Assembly: GCF_014204625.1 (NCBI RefSeq)
Contig: NZ_JACHLU010000004.1
Coordinates: 186,001 to 250,000 of the forward strand
Source: Gillisella vitis
GTDB taxonomy: Bacteria > Pseudomonadota > Alphaproteobacteria > Rhizobiales > Rhizobiaceae
DNA length: 64,000 nucleotides
Reading direction: 5' to 3'
Of this stretch, positions 36,792 through 46,403 are shown in pieces; the first letter of the stretch is position 1; every line of letters starts with the position of its first letter. The notes beneath the pieces were generated by a model. It was not told the origin of the DNA. It worked only from the letters and a program-made list of their open reading frames with translations, and ran no database searches. The translations under genes were made by a program, and so were the position numbers.

Positions 36792-39700
36792 TCAGGCAAA
36801 GCGTCCTGCGGCATGGGCCAGCATGGTATAGACCTTGCCGGTATCAGAGGTCAGGTAGGACTGGGTGATGGATTTATCACGGTCCGTCTTGGCAACATCT
36901 GACAACAGCTTTTCAAAATCAGCGATGTAGCGATCCACGGCTGTGCGGAATTCCGGCTCGCGGTCGTATTTGCGCTGGATTTCGTCAAAAGTCTGCTGAC
37001 CCTTCAGCGTGTAGAGACGGCGGGTGAAGACGTCGCGTTCGCCGCGCTGGTAGCGCCGCCACAGGTCCACCGAGGCATCGTGATCAATCGCGCGGGCAAT
37101 ATCGACCGAGAGCGAGTTGAGCGATTCCACCATATGGCGTGGGTTGCGGCTGTCATTGCTGCGCTGGGATTCTGAGGCCGGGCGTGTGCGGCCTGCCGAT
37201 GTGCCGGTTTGCTCCTCAAGGGATGCGCCTCGCAGAAGATCGCTGATCCAGCCGCCAGACTGTTCACCTGTGCCGGTTTGCGCCGAAGCCTGATCAACGG
37301 CAAGGCTGCCACGCAGACCAAGCTGAGGTGCTGGCGCTGGACGGGCAGGTGCCACAGGTGTTGCTCTGGGCTGCTGCGGTGCTGGTGCTGCCGCGGCTGA
37401 CCGTGGAGCCGGTGCGGCTTTGGGTGCCGTGCGGGGTGCAGGCTGGGCAATTTCCATCTGCTGGGCACTACGGCCCACCAGTTGGGAAATGTCCTGCAAG
37501 GCCTTGATCTGTTCGGCCACGGCGCGGCGCATGGCGCTGGCGCTTTCCTTGGCCTCTTCCGGCAGGTCGAAAGCGCCGCGCTTCAGTTCATTGCGTGTCA
37601 GATCCAGTTCGTTGCGGATTTCCTGAGCAGAGCGGCGAATTTCGTTGGTGGCACCTGAGAAGCGGCCAAGTGCTTCCTCAACAGATTCACGAACGGCCTC
37701 ACGCATATGACGTGCTGTGCCGTCAGATTTTTGACCGGCCTCGGTCAGAATGCGATCCACATCGCTGAGCGACGAGGACAGGCCATCCCGCAGACGATTT
37801 GCCAGTTCTGTCGAGCGTTTTTCAGCCGTGCCGAGGGTCTGCTCGATCGAGCGGGTTGCCTCTTCGCCTGCGGATAGCAGGGCGTCACGCATGGAGCCAG
37901 CGGTAGACTTGGCCTTTTGCTCGGTTTCACCCAAAATCTGGCCAATGTCAGCGAAGGACGTTTCAATACCCTGACGCAGGTTGCCAGCAACCTGACTGGA
38001 GCGATTTTCGACCTGATCAAACGCGCCTTCCACCATGCCAGCCAGTGACTTCATGGTGAGCTCAATCTCCTCGGAACGCTTGACGATGCCGATAGACAGA
38101 TCACGCAGGGCCTGCTGGCGTTCTTCCAGCGTTCCGGCAAGGTTGGATTGGGCCGCCGCCAGAAGGTCTGACGCCTGACCGAGCACCTTGGCATGGTCGC
38201 CAAAGCGTCCAACAATGCCTGTGACCTGAGACAAGGCCTGATCGGAGGCATTGGTGAGCCGCTCCAGATTGCTTTCCAGCAAGCGCCCGGAGGTTGCCAG
38301 AACCTCGGCTGCCTTTGTTGTCGTTGCCGCAAATCGGTCGGTGGTTGCGCCAAATTGACGATCGGCATCGGCCATGGATTGCGATGCCTGAGAAACAACG
38401 TCGTGCAGGGTCTGGTTGGTTTCTGTCAAGCGGTTGATCATGTGGCCAGCGGTATTGGCCAGAGTTTCTTCTGTCACACTCATCTGTTGGGCGGCTTTTG
38501 CAGCGCGGGCTGCCAGCGCATCGGCAAGTTGAGTGTTTTCCTGACGCAGGCGAAGCGCGCTTTGCTCTGCGGCCTGACCAATGCGTTCGGCAGCTTCGCG
38601 GCCAATCTGCGAGAATTGCTCCACTGTGGGCTTGGCATTCTCTTCAATCAGGCGGGCAAGCTCGGCGGAGCGACCGGCCAGCATGGAATTCAGCTCACGG
38701 GTGCGCTCATCCAGTGTTGAGCGGATGGCGTTGCCACGGGCATCGAGTGCCTTGTCGGCCTTGTCCAGTGCAGTGGTGAATTCGGCCGCTGTGCTGGACA
38801 GGGCAGCCTGAAGGGCACCGCCACGGGCTTCCAATGCTTTCTCTGCATCGTGCAGCGATCCGGTGATGCTGCCTGCCTGTGCCGACATGGTGGCCTGGGC
38901 ATCGGCAACCTTGCGCACAATCGCGTCTCCAGCTTCGGAGAAGCTTTGGGCAATCTGTGCGCCCTGACCGGCAAGACGATTTTGGGTTTCGCTGATGCGA
39001 CGGGCCAGATCGTCGGATTTTTCCAGCACCGAGCGGGTAAAATCATCATTTTTGGCGCTGACCGCCGCAGTGAACTCTTCGCCGGTGCGGCTGAGCAGTT
39101 CTGCGGATTTCTGGGCCTCGGAGTCAATATCGCGGGTGGCGTTGATCACGGCCTCGCGCAAGGAGGTGGCGAGACCGGCAGCCTTGCCCTCGATGGTGTT
39201 ATTGACGTTTTGCAGGCCGACATTGAGGGCGCGATCCATGGTGGACAGTCGTTCATCAATGATCGAGGTGCGGCTGTCAAACGTTTCGGCAACACGCTGG
39301 GTTGCCTCGCCAAGGGTTTGCTCAATGCGCTGGGTTGCATCGGTGCTGACGCGCTCCAGATCCGACACTTTCTCGGACAGCTTGGCGGCAACTGTTTCAC
39401 CAGCGTGTGTGACTTTGAGGTCAACGCTCTCGATGCTGCTATGGATACGGTTTTCCAGCGCACCGAGGCTGGTTTCAATCCGGGTGCCGGTTTCGCTAAG
39501 CCGTTCTGTTACGCCGCTGAGGGTGCTTTCGACGCGGGTTGAGAATTCATCCGCCGTGCGGGTGATGTTCCGCGCGGTCTCACCAAATTCTGCCGCGATT
39601 GTTCCGGCGGAACCGAGCAGACGATCTTGCAGTTCGCGGCCACTGGCATCAATGGTGTCGCGCAGGTTTTTCTGCTGCTCTTCCAGTGACATTTCCAGCA

Positions 39701-42700
39701 TACCGGCGCTTGTGGCAATGGTTGTGCCAATGGCCATGCCCTGTTCAGACAGGATACCATCCAGTTTGGCATTGGCATCCTGAAGCGCTGTGGTGATGGC
39801 ATTGCCGCGCTCATCAAGCGTTTGGCGAAGACGGGTATGGTTGTCTTCAAATGCCGTTTCAAGACGCGCTACATTGTTGCTCAGGCCGTCTTCAATCCGC
39901 GTAACCCCAGAGCCAAGCAGATTTTCCACCCGCTCGGTGGTTGAGCCAAGGGTTTCAGCCAGACGGCTGGAATGGCTTTGCAGGGATTGGTCAAGGCGGC
40001 CCTGATTTTCCTCGTAAGCGGCGCGGATTTCATCGGCTTTGCCGCTAAAGGAAAGGGCAATTCTCAGATCGGCTTCGGTGGCGGTATCCATGATCTGGTC
40101 GACGCGGCCATCCAGCAGCGAGGTCAAACGCTCATGATTGGTCTCATAGGCAGCACGGATCTGCTCTGCCTTGGTGCCGAGGGCCTGCTCAAGGCGCGTA
40201 TCGGCATTGCCAACTGTTTCAACCAGCTGATTGACCTTGGCATCAATGGTGCCAGCAAGGCGGGCTTCGCTGTCTTCGTAAACAGAGCGGATGGCATCGA
40301 CCTTGCTGCCGAGAGCAAATTCGATGCGCATGTCGGCTTCGGTTGCCACATCGGTCAGATGCTCGATCTTGCTGTCCAGTGTTTTGTCCAGACGGGTCTG
40401 GCCTTCTTCGTAGGCCGTACGAATCTGGTCTGCCTTTGAGCCAAAGGCCTGCTCAATCTGCGTGTCTGCCTGGCTCAGAGTCTGTGTCAACTCACCAAGC
40501 TTGGCGTCAATAGTGCTTGCAAGACGGCCTTCGTTTTCTTCATAGGCTGTGCGGATGGCATCGACTCTGGAGCCGATTGCCTGTTCGATGCGGTTGTCAG
40601 CATTGCCAACGGTCTCAACCAGCTGATTGACCTTGGCGTCGATGGTACCAGCAAGGCGGGCTTCGCTATCTTCGTAAACAGAACGGATGGCATCGACCTT
40701 GCTGCCGAGGGCAAATTCGATGCGCATGTCGGCTTCGGTTGCCACATCGGTCAGCTGCTCGATCTTGCTATCCAGTGTCTGGCCCAGACGGGTCTGGCCT
40801 TCTTCGTAGGCCGCACGAATCTGGTCTGCCTTTGAGCCAAAGGCCTGCTCAATCTGCGTGTCTGCCTGGCCCAAAGTCTGGGTCAACTCACCAAGTTTGG
40901 CGTCAATGGTACTTGCAAGACGGCCTTCGGTCTCTTCGTAAACCGAACGAATTGTATCCATTCTCGTGCCAAGCGTAAGCTCGATGCGCATATCGGCTTC
41001 AGTGGCGGCATCGGTGATCTGCTCGACCTTGCTGTCCAGCGTGCGGGCAAGGCGAGCTTCGCTTTCCTCATAGGCGGCGCGAATGGAATCGGCCTTGGAG
41101 CCAATGGCCTGTTCAAGACGGTTTCCAGCCGTGTCAACGGTTTCAGCCAGCTGATTGACCTTGGCATCAATGGTGCCAGCAAGACGGGCTTCGCTGTCTT
41201 CATAAACGGCGCGGATGGCATCAACCTTGCTGCCGAGAGCCAGTTCGATGCGCATGTCAGCCTCGGTTGCAACATCGCTCAGATGCTCGATCTTGCTATC
41301 CAGTGTCTGGCCCAGACGGGTCTGGCCTTCTTCGTAGGCGGCACGGATCTGGTCTGCCTTAGAGCCAATGGCCAGTTCAATGCGCATATCGGCTTCGGTG
41401 GCGGCATCGGTGATCTGCTCGACCTTGCTGTCCAGCGTGCGGGCAAGGCGAGCTTCGCTTTCCTCATAGGCGGCGCGAATGGAATCAGCCTTGGAGCCAA
41501 TGGCCTGTTCAAGACGGTTTCCAGCTGTGTCAACGGTCTCAGCCAGTTGATTGACCTTGGCATCAATGGTGCCAGCAAGGCGGGCTTCGCTGTCGTCATA
41601 AACGGCGCGGATGGCATCAACCTTGTTGCCGAGAGCCAGTTCGATGCGCATATCGGCTTCAGTGGCGGCATCGGTGATCTGCTCGACCTTGCTGTCCAGT
41701 GTCTGGTTCAGGCGGGTCTGGCCTTCCTCATAGGCGGCGCGAATGGAATCGGCTTTTGAGCCAATGGCCAGCTCGATGCGCATATCGGCCTCGGTGGCGG
41801 CATCGGTGATCTGCTCAACCTTGCTGTCGAGCGTGCGAGCAAGCCGTGCTTCACTGTCCGCATAGGCGGCGCGAATGGCCTCTGCCTTGTTGTTCAGCGT
41901 GGATTCGATCAGGTTGTCAGCACCATGGGCTGCCTCAATGATCGATTGCGCCTTGCGATCCAGCGTTTCTGCAAGACGACCTTCAGAGGATGACACGGCC
42001 TCAATAATACCCGAGGACGCATTTTGCAGCATATCCGAAATGCGGTCATGGCTGCCGGTGAGCTGGCTGATGACGGCTTCAGAACGGCTTCCAAGCGTGT
42101 CGTCAAAGCGTTTTTGCGTGTCGTTGAGAGATTCCGTCAGCGCACTCGCACGTTCTGCCATGATCTGGTCGATCTTCAACTGGGCGTTGGAGATGGTTTC
42201 ATCCAGCTCCTGACGGCGGCGCTCCAGCGCTTCGGCCAGCTCACGCGAGTGGCTCGACAGCGCTTCGCTCATGACATCCTGACTGTTGCCAAGGGTCATG
42301 GCCAGCGCCAAAGACTGGTCGTTCATATTGTTGTTCAACCGCTCAATTGAGCTGTTCAGAACGCCATCAATGGCCTCAGAGCCACCGGCAAGCGTATCGG
42401 TGATGCGTGAAAGGCTGCTGTTGAGCTTGCTGTCCAGCGTTCCGGCGCGCTGATCAAACGCATCGGTAAATTGCGTCATGCGCTCGTCAAAGCTGGCATT
42501 GACCTGACCAATCGTTGCCTGCATCCGATCTTCAAACAGGCCAGCGCGCAAATCAATATCAACCAGTGCATCTTCGGCATTGGATTGCAAACTCTGGGTG
42601 AAGGACGCAGATTTTTCATCAAGCGACTTGTTCAACCGCTCCAGAGCACTGTCGAGACTGCCGGAAATAACAGCTTCACCCTGCGAGAAGCCCTGAGCAA

Positions 42701-44069
42701 TTTCGCGGGTGCGGGCCACAAGGGTTTCGTTGAGCTGTTTGGCGCGGTCACTCAGGGCGCTGTTGAGCTTCTCGGCGCTGGCATCCAGTGTTGATGCGCG
42801 CGTTTCGAACTGCCGCAGAATTTCTTCGCCATGGCCGGACATTGAACTGGTCAATGTCTGAAGGCGGCTGTCAAGTTCTGTTGAAAGCGAGAAACCGGCC
42901 GCGCTGACCGTCTGCACCATATCATCTGTCTTGGCAGACAGCAGCGAGCCAAGAGAGTTGGCGGCCGCGGTGGATTTTTCCATGATGGCGGCGGCGCGGC
43001 TATCCATCATTGTCGCAAAGGCATCGCCGGATGTGGCAAGGCGAATGCCGATTTCTTCCGTTGTCAGCGACAGGTCTTCTTTCAACTGGTCGTGTGCGCC
43101 GATGATGGAGGAGCGGATGCGATCCGCATGGCTGACAATGGCGTCTCGCTCGGCAGACAGCTCCTGCACCAGGCTGCGGACCCGCATTTCATTATCGGAA
43201 TAGCTGCGCTCCAGCGCCGTCACTTCGTTATGAACCAGCGCTTCAAGCTCTGTGGCACGGGCAATTGTCCGCTCAATGCCTTCATTCATGGCAGAGACTT
43301 CGCGGCGAACGGCCTGGCTGACGGTCAGGATGCGTTCAGACGATGTCGATTCCGGCTCGGAAAGGCGCAGGGCAACTTCTGCCATGGAGCGGGCGGCATT
43401 GCGCATGTCCTGCGCGCGCGACATCATGATGGCAAAGGAGTAGAAGACGAAAATGGGCAGAACCGTGCCGACCAGAATGGCAATGACGCCCGGATTGGCA
43501 AACAGACCAGCGAGACCGCCGCTCCATAATGTCGAACTGTACAGCAATTGCGTGAGCGTGACACCGCCGATACCCCAGATGAGAGACACAATGCTGGCAT
43601 TGCGCACGGCACCCTTCATGGAGCCGCCATCAAGAGATTTCAAAAGGGCAGAGGGGGTCCGGCGAGATGTATCATTGGCTGGGGCAAGAAGCGGAGATCT
43701 CGGCGCAGGTTCGGCGGCGGATACGCTTGCAGGTTTGGCGGCTTTGGCCTGAGGCTTGCCTGCCGGAAGTTTGGCTGTGGGCTTGGCCGCAAGCTTGTCC
43801 GGCATCTGGGCAGGAGACTGGCTTGCAGAGCTTTGCAGGGCTGCCTGTCTGGCGCGCTGCGCGGCAAGCTCTTTTTCCCGAAGAGCGGCATCGGCGCGCT
43901 GCACTGACTTGCTTTGTTTCAGGCTGTCGGACACCTTCGCCTCCGCGGATGCAGGCGTCGGGCTATACGCTGTCGTATCGTCTTCGTCTTCGAAGTCGAT
44001 CCTCAGGGCTGCCTCGAGGGCCTGGAAAGCGCTATCGTCAATCGACTCGCTTGTCTTTTTGTTCGCCAT
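36792..44069 (-). CDS. gpr: Giant membrane-anchored coiled-coil protein, growth pole ring (GPR)-like
   Basis: 2425 aa from ATG 44069 (MANKKTSESI) with GAGG 7 nt upstream. The order is: residues 1-150, acidic then Ala/Lys/Pro-rich, cytoplasmic-like; about 158-215, two membrane helices (ASIVSLIWGIGGVTLTQLLY and PGVIAILVGTVLPIFVFYSF); then about 1900 residues of nearly unbroken helix with 22/44-residue periodicity; a Pro/Ala linker (about 2215-2280); and a conserved helical C-terminal domain (from about MVESLNSLSVDIARAI). Residues 725-1384 are fifteen tandem 44-residue units. Size, two TMs and apolipoprotein-like repeats match the Agrobacterium GPR protein, which forms a ring at the growing pole and is needed for polar growth and rod shape. 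Older annotations call such genes kinesin-like; there is no motor domain. The name is by architecture, not alignment. Confidence 0.85.
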   Translation of the reverse strand: MANKKTSESIDDSAFQALEAALRIDFEDEDDTTAYSPTPASAEAKVSDSLKQSKSVQRADAALREKELAAQRARQAALQSSASQSPAQMPDKLAAKPTAKLPAGKPQAKAAKPASVSAAEPAPRSPLLAPANDTSRRTPSALLKSLDGGSMKGAVRNASIVSLIWGIGGVTLTQLLYSSTLWSGGLAGLFANPGVIAILVGTVLPIFVFYSFAIMMSRAQDMRNAARSMAEVALRLSEPESTSSERILTVSQAVRREVSAMNEGIERTIARATELEALVHNEVTALERSYSDNEMRVRSLVQELSAERDAIVSHADRIRSSIIGAHDQLKEDLSLTTEEIGIRLATSGDAFATMMDSRAAAIMEKSTAAANSLGSLLSAKTDDMVQTVSAAGFSLSTELDSRLQTLTSSMSGHGEEILRQFETRASTLDASAEKLNSALSDRAKQLNETLVARTREIAQGFSQGEAVISGSLDSALERLNKSLDEKSASFTQSLQSNAEDALVDIDLRAGLFEDRMQATIGQVNASFDERMTQFTDAFDQRAGTLDSKLNSSLSRITDTLAGGSEAIDGVLNSSIERLNNNMNDQSLALAMTLGNSQDVMSEALSSHSRELAEALERRRQELDETISNAQLKIDQIMAERASALTESLNDTQKRFDDTLGSRSEAVISQLTGSHDRISDMLQNASSGIIEAVSSSEGRLAETLDRKAQSIIEAAHGADNLIESTLNNKAEAIRAAYADSEARLARTLDSKVEQITDAATEADMRIELAIGSKADSIRAAYEEGQTRLNQTLDSKVEQITDAATEADMRIELALGNKVDAIRAVYDDSEARLAGTIDAKVNQLAETVDTAGNRLEQAIGSKADSIRAAYEESEARLARTLDSKVEQITDAATEADMRIELAIGSKADQIRAAYEEGQTRLGQTLDSKIEHLSDVATEADMRIELALGSKVDAIRAVYEDSEARLAGTIDAKVNQLAETVDTAGNRLEQAIGSKADSIRAAYEESEARLARTLDSKVEQITDAATEADMRIELTLGTRMDTIRSVYEETEGRLASTIDAKLGELTQTLGQADTQIEQAFGSKADQIRAAYEEGQTRLGQTLDSKIEQLTDVATEADMRIEFALGSKVDAIRSVYEDSEARLAGTIDAKVNQLVETVGNADNRIEQAIGSRVDAIRTAYEENEGRLASTIDAKLGELTQTLSQADTQIEQAFGSKADQIRTAYEEGQTRLDKTLDSKIEHLTDVATEADMRIEFALGSKVDAIRSVYEDSEARLAGTIDAKVNQLVETVGNADTRLEQALGTKAEQIRAAYETNHERLTSLLDGRVDQIMDTATEADLRIALSFSGKADEIRAAYEENQGRLDQSLQSHSSRLAETLGSTTERVENLLGSGVTRIEDGLSNNVARLETAFEDNHTRLRQTLDERGNAITTALQDANAKLDGILSEQGMAIGTTIATSAGMLEMSLEEQQKNLRDTIDASGRELQDRLLGSAGTIAAEFGETARNITRTADEFSTRVESTLSGVTERLSETGTRIETSLGALENRIHSSIESVDLKVTHAGETVAAKLSEKVSDLERVSTDATQRIEQTLGEATQRVAETFDSRTSIIDERLSTMDRALNVGLQNVNNTIEGKAAGLATSLREAVINATRDIDSEAQKSAELLSRTGEEFTAAVSAKNDDFTRSVLEKSDDLARRISETQNRLAGQGAQIAQSFSEAGDAIVRKVADAQATMSAQAGSITGSLHDAEKALEARGGALQAALSSTAAEFTTALDKADKALDARGNAIRSTLDERTRELNSMLAGRSAELARLIEENAKPTVEQFSQIGREAAERIGQAAEQSALRLRQENTQLADALAARAAKAAQQMSVTEETLANTAGHMINRLTETNQTLHDVVSQASQSMADADRQFGATTDRFAATTTKAAEVLATSGRLLESNLERLTNASDQALSQVTGIVGRFGDHAKVLGQASDLLAAAQSNLAGTLEERQQALRDLSIGIVKRSEEIELTMKSLAGMVEGAFDQVENRSSQVAGNLRQGIETSFADIGQILGETEQKAKSTAGSMRDALLSAGEEATRSIEQTLGTAEKRSTELANRLRDGLSSSLSDVDRILTEAGQKSDGTARHMREAVRESVEEALGRFSGATNEIRRSAQEIRNELDLTRNELKRGAFDLPEEAKESASAMRRAVAEQIKALQDISQLVGRSAQQMEIAQPAPRTAPKAAPAPRSAAAAPAPQQPRATPVAPARPAPAPQLGLRGSLAVDQASAQTGTGEQSGGWISDLLRGASLEEQTGTSAGRTRPASESQRSNDSRNPRHMVESLNSLSVDIARAIDHDASVDLWRRYQRGERDVFTRRLYTLKGQQTFDEIQRKYDREPEFRTAVDRYIADFEKLLSDVAKTDRDKSITQSYLTSDTGKVYTMLAHAAGRFA
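39918..41897 (-). repeat. Fifteen 132-bp tandem repeats inside the GPR-like gene
   Basis: Each unit encodes 44 residues of the form IGSKADSIRAAYEE, then SEARLARTLDSKVEQ, then ITDAATEADMRIELA. Three unit flavours alternate: one with AGTIDAKVNQLAETV, one with ARTLDSKVEQIT or STIDAKLGELTQ, one with GQTRLGQTLDSKIEHL. The flavours follow each other in blocks of three, so there is a higher-order repeat of 396 bp (units 3-5 against 6-7, and 8-10 against 11-13). The edge units (1, 14, 15) are most diverged. Confidence 0.9.
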
Positions 44070-44534
44070 AGGTACGCCTCGTTTACGCCTACTCAGGCCG
44101 CTTCGCCTGACCGGATCGCTGATAAGGTCCGGCAAACGCGGCAAACACTTTGATGATCCAGTCGTTGCCATCCAGACTGAATTTTAGCAGATCATGCCTT
44201 GAGTTGCGGAATGCCCACGCAATGCAACGAATATTCATAGCATCACATGCGTACAGTCGCAAAGCTCAGACCTGTTCCACCTTTCCAACCGTTCCGTAGT
44301 GACACATTCCAGATTATGATACAATTAACGACAGGCCCTATCCCGAGGGGATAACTGGCTTATTAACACAATTTAAAGGACGAATGCGGGCAAAAATCCA
44401 GATTTATATGGCAATTGAAGAAAATTAACCATATGGCGAAGTTTTTGAGAATCCCAGACAAAATTTAACCTTAATCCCACGATTGACCACCATGCTTGAA
44501 AACGGAAAGACGAACAACAAGGATTGCGCGGGTC
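44070..44534. other. Divergent promoter region between GPR-like gene and Hpt gene
   Basis: 465 bp without a convincing gene. The part near 44340-44475 is AT-rich and holds several TTAA elements: TTAA at 44363 and 44373, TTAACCAT at 44425, and TTAACCTTAA at 44465. TTAACCAT resembles a CtrA half-site, and TTAA-N6-TTAA is close to the TTAA-N7-TTAA CtrA box with a shorter spacer. The promoters of both divergent genes should lie here. Confidence 0.45.
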
Positions 44535-44903
44535 ATGGCTGCCATTAACATTGCCTTTGGGGCACCGGAAGTTGAAAACGGCTATGGTCCGTCAAAGGCA
44601 AGCCCGATTGATATGGCGCATCTGGCAACCCAGACCATGGGTGACAAAGCGCTCGAAATCGAGGTTTTGCAGTTGTTTGCCAGGCAGGCGCGCAATTGTT
44701 TGCAGGCTCTGTCGCAAACGGATGCCGATCACGTATCGGTTGCTCACCGGCTTAAAGGTGCGGCAAGCGCCATTGGTGCCTTCAATGTCGTGGCTGCGGC
44801 GGGCGAGATTGAAAAGAGCGGTGCAGATGCATCAAAAATTTCGGCCGTGACGCTGGCGGTTGTCGAGGCCGAGCATTTTATTCTCAAGCTCTGCCGGGCC
44901 TGA
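44535..44903 (+). CDS. Hpt-domain phosphotransfer protein
   Basis: 122 aa from ATG 44535 (MAAINIAFGA) with AAGGA upstream; an in-frame ATG at 44496 is possible. The Hpt motif with its phospho-accepting His is VAHRLKGAASAIGAFNVVAAAGEIE, preceded by a helix ALEIEVLQLFARQARN. It should relay phosphate between a hybrid kinase and a response regulator. In alphaproteobacteria the ChpT phosphotransferase serves CckA, but this small stand-alone Hpt is different and its partner is unknown. Confidence 0.87.
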   Translation: MAAINIAFGAPEVENGYGPSKASPIDMAHLATQTMGDKALEIEVLQLFARQARNCLQALSQTDADHVSVAHRLKGAASAIGAFNVVAAAGEIEKSGADASKISAVTLAVVEAEHFILKLCRA

Positions 44904-45045
44904 TCCGCGATCAAATCACTTGGTTTCAAGGGGCACGCTGATGGCAATGTGGCGTGCTTTTTTGTGTTTGACTGTTGGTTGACTGACCTGTGGATTTGTT
45001 GGAAGACGGATGCGTTTGAATGAAACCAACCTGCGGACAGCCAAA

Positions 45046-45366
45046 ATGACAAAACTGACTCTCATTGCCTTTGATGGCACTCGCTATGATCTTGACGCCG
45101 CCGATGGTTCGACGGTGATGGAAAATGCGGTGCGAAACTCGGTTCCGGGCATTGATGCGGAATGTGGTGGTGCCTGTGCCTGTGCCACCTGTCATGTCTA
45201 TGTCGATGAGGCGTGGGTGGAGAGGGTTGGTGGACCTGCGCCCATGGAAGAAGATATGCTGGATTTTGCCGCAGATGTGCGCCCCAACTCCCGCCTTTCC
45301 TGTCAAATCAAGATCGTTCCTGTCCTCGACGGGCTGGTTGTGCATGTGCCGGAGCGTCAGGCATAA
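45046..45366 (+). CDS. Adrenodoxin-type [2Fe-2S] ferredoxin
   Basis: 106 aa from ATG 45046 ([11 protein letters not shown]). The ligand pattern C-x5-C-x2-C is seen in [20 protein letters not shown] and the fourth Cys in [14 protein letters not shown]. The loop [17 protein letters not shown] is that of vertebrate-type/ISC ferredoxins. It supplies electrons for Fe-S assembly or P450-like oxygenases. The N-terminus in some frames is longer but unsupported. Confidence 0.94.
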   Translation: MTKLTLIAFDGTRYDLDAADGSTVMENAVRNSVPGIDAECGGACACATCHVYVDEAWVERVGGPAPMEEDMLDFAADVRPNSRLSCQIKIVPVLDGLVVHVPERQA

Positions 45367-45431
45367 AGCTTGCGCAAGGGTCTTTGTAATTGCCCTGAAA
45401 CATTTGCCTGCGGAAATTTTCCCAAAAAAAC

Positions 45432-45459
45432 GCCTCGCTTTTCGTTAGAGCAGCGAGGC
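45432..45459 (-). terminator. Minus-strand terminator after the DUF922 gene
   Basis: Stem GCCTCGCT (45432-45439) with AGCGAGGC (45452-45459), followed on the minus strand by GTTTTTTTGGG. It would end transcripts from the DUF922 gene, about 180 bp beyond its stop. Confidence 0.75.
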
Positions 45460-45638
45460 TAATGGGGTGCTCCCTCGCTTTTGCAAGGGGAGGGTCTTGC
45501 AAGCTCAGGATATGCACCGGGGGGAACGGATGAAACGCAACGCTGAAAAACTCTGCAATCTTTACGTGATTCACTCTTACATTAGTTTTTGTTAAATTTG
45601 AACTATAAGAAGTAATGGGTTATTTCCCGTTGTACTGC

Positions 45639-46259
45639 TTATTTCGCGTGCTTTGGCGCTCGATATTGAAGAAGCCGCAGAATTCTGGCGTTGAAATTGA
45701 TGGCTTCTATGCGGTCAAACCGGATTTGGTCTGCATCATGCTCGTCCGTGACTTTGTCCGTCAGATCAGACACTTTTTGCGCCAAGGTCTGGCAGCTTGA
45801 GGCTGAAGGCATGGCTTTCAGGCGGCGATCCAGATCTCTGGCATGTTGAAGGGCAATTTCAGCGTGGCGCTCTTCGTGTCGCTTGATGTCTGCGGCCAAA
45901 GTGTCCCAGATAAGTGCAAGTTCTGGATTGGTGTGCGCTCTGTTTTTCCAGCGCGGCATGATGATGGTGATGTCGAGGGTGACTTTGATGTTACCAATCT
46001 TGCAGCGGCCAGCCTGTTGCACATAGTCCATGGTGCCGCCAAATCTGATTTTGGTGGCACCGGGATGGCGCGCGCCTGTGGTGCTGGTGTGCGGCCCTTT
46101 GGTTTCCAGCTGACGATCCAGCTCGGCCGCAGTCTTGCCGCTGATGGTGAAGTAGCGGATTGATTTGCGCATGATTGTTTCAGCATGGGCATTATGCGCA
46201 GGCAGAAGCGGTGTCAGCGCAAGCGTTAAACAGGTTACAAGGCCGCTTGCTTTGATCAT
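45639..46259 (-). CDS. DUF922 family periplasmic Zn-protease-like protein
   Basis: 206 aa from ATG 46259 (MIKASGLVTC) with GGTGGA 7 nt upstream. A signal peptide ends at about HNAHA. The HExxH zinc motif is RHEERHAEIALQHA, and the YFTISGKTAAELDRQLETKGP segment fits DUF922. Two Cys residues (GRCKIG, SSCQTL) could form a disulphide. Peptidase activity is inferred from the motif only. It is divergent from folP. Confidence 0.85.
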   Translation of the reverse strand: MIKASGLVTCLTLALTPLLPAHNAHAETIMRKSIRYFTISGKTAAELDRQLETKGPHTSTTGARHPGATKIRFGGTMDYVQQAGRCKIGNIKVTLDITIIMPRWKNRAHTNPELALIWDTLAADIKRHEERHAEIALQHARDLDRRLKAMPSASSCQTLAQKVSDLTDKVTDEHDADQIRFDRIEAINFNARILRLLQYRAPKHAK

Positions 46260-46403
46260 TGACTGTATCCACCACATTGAATCGGGTTTCAGTTTGGTGC
46301 ATACAGCGCGGCAGGTCAAACGGCATAAGCGCAAGCCACAGCAAAACGGTGGATCGGCGGTGGAGTTGCCAAGGTTGCTGTTCTTGCGGGTGGAGGATAA
46401 GCG

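Noticed and set aside
39918..41897. CRISPR-like regular spacing of repeats
   Set aside because: Units are 132 bp, contiguous with no spacers, in frame, and code for a coiled coil.
36792..44171. Kinesin annotation for the giant gene, and its 34-codon N-terminal extension
   Set aside because: No P-loop motor motif is present. The ATG at 44069 has a good ribosome site and a natural N-terminus, while the extension from 44171 does not.
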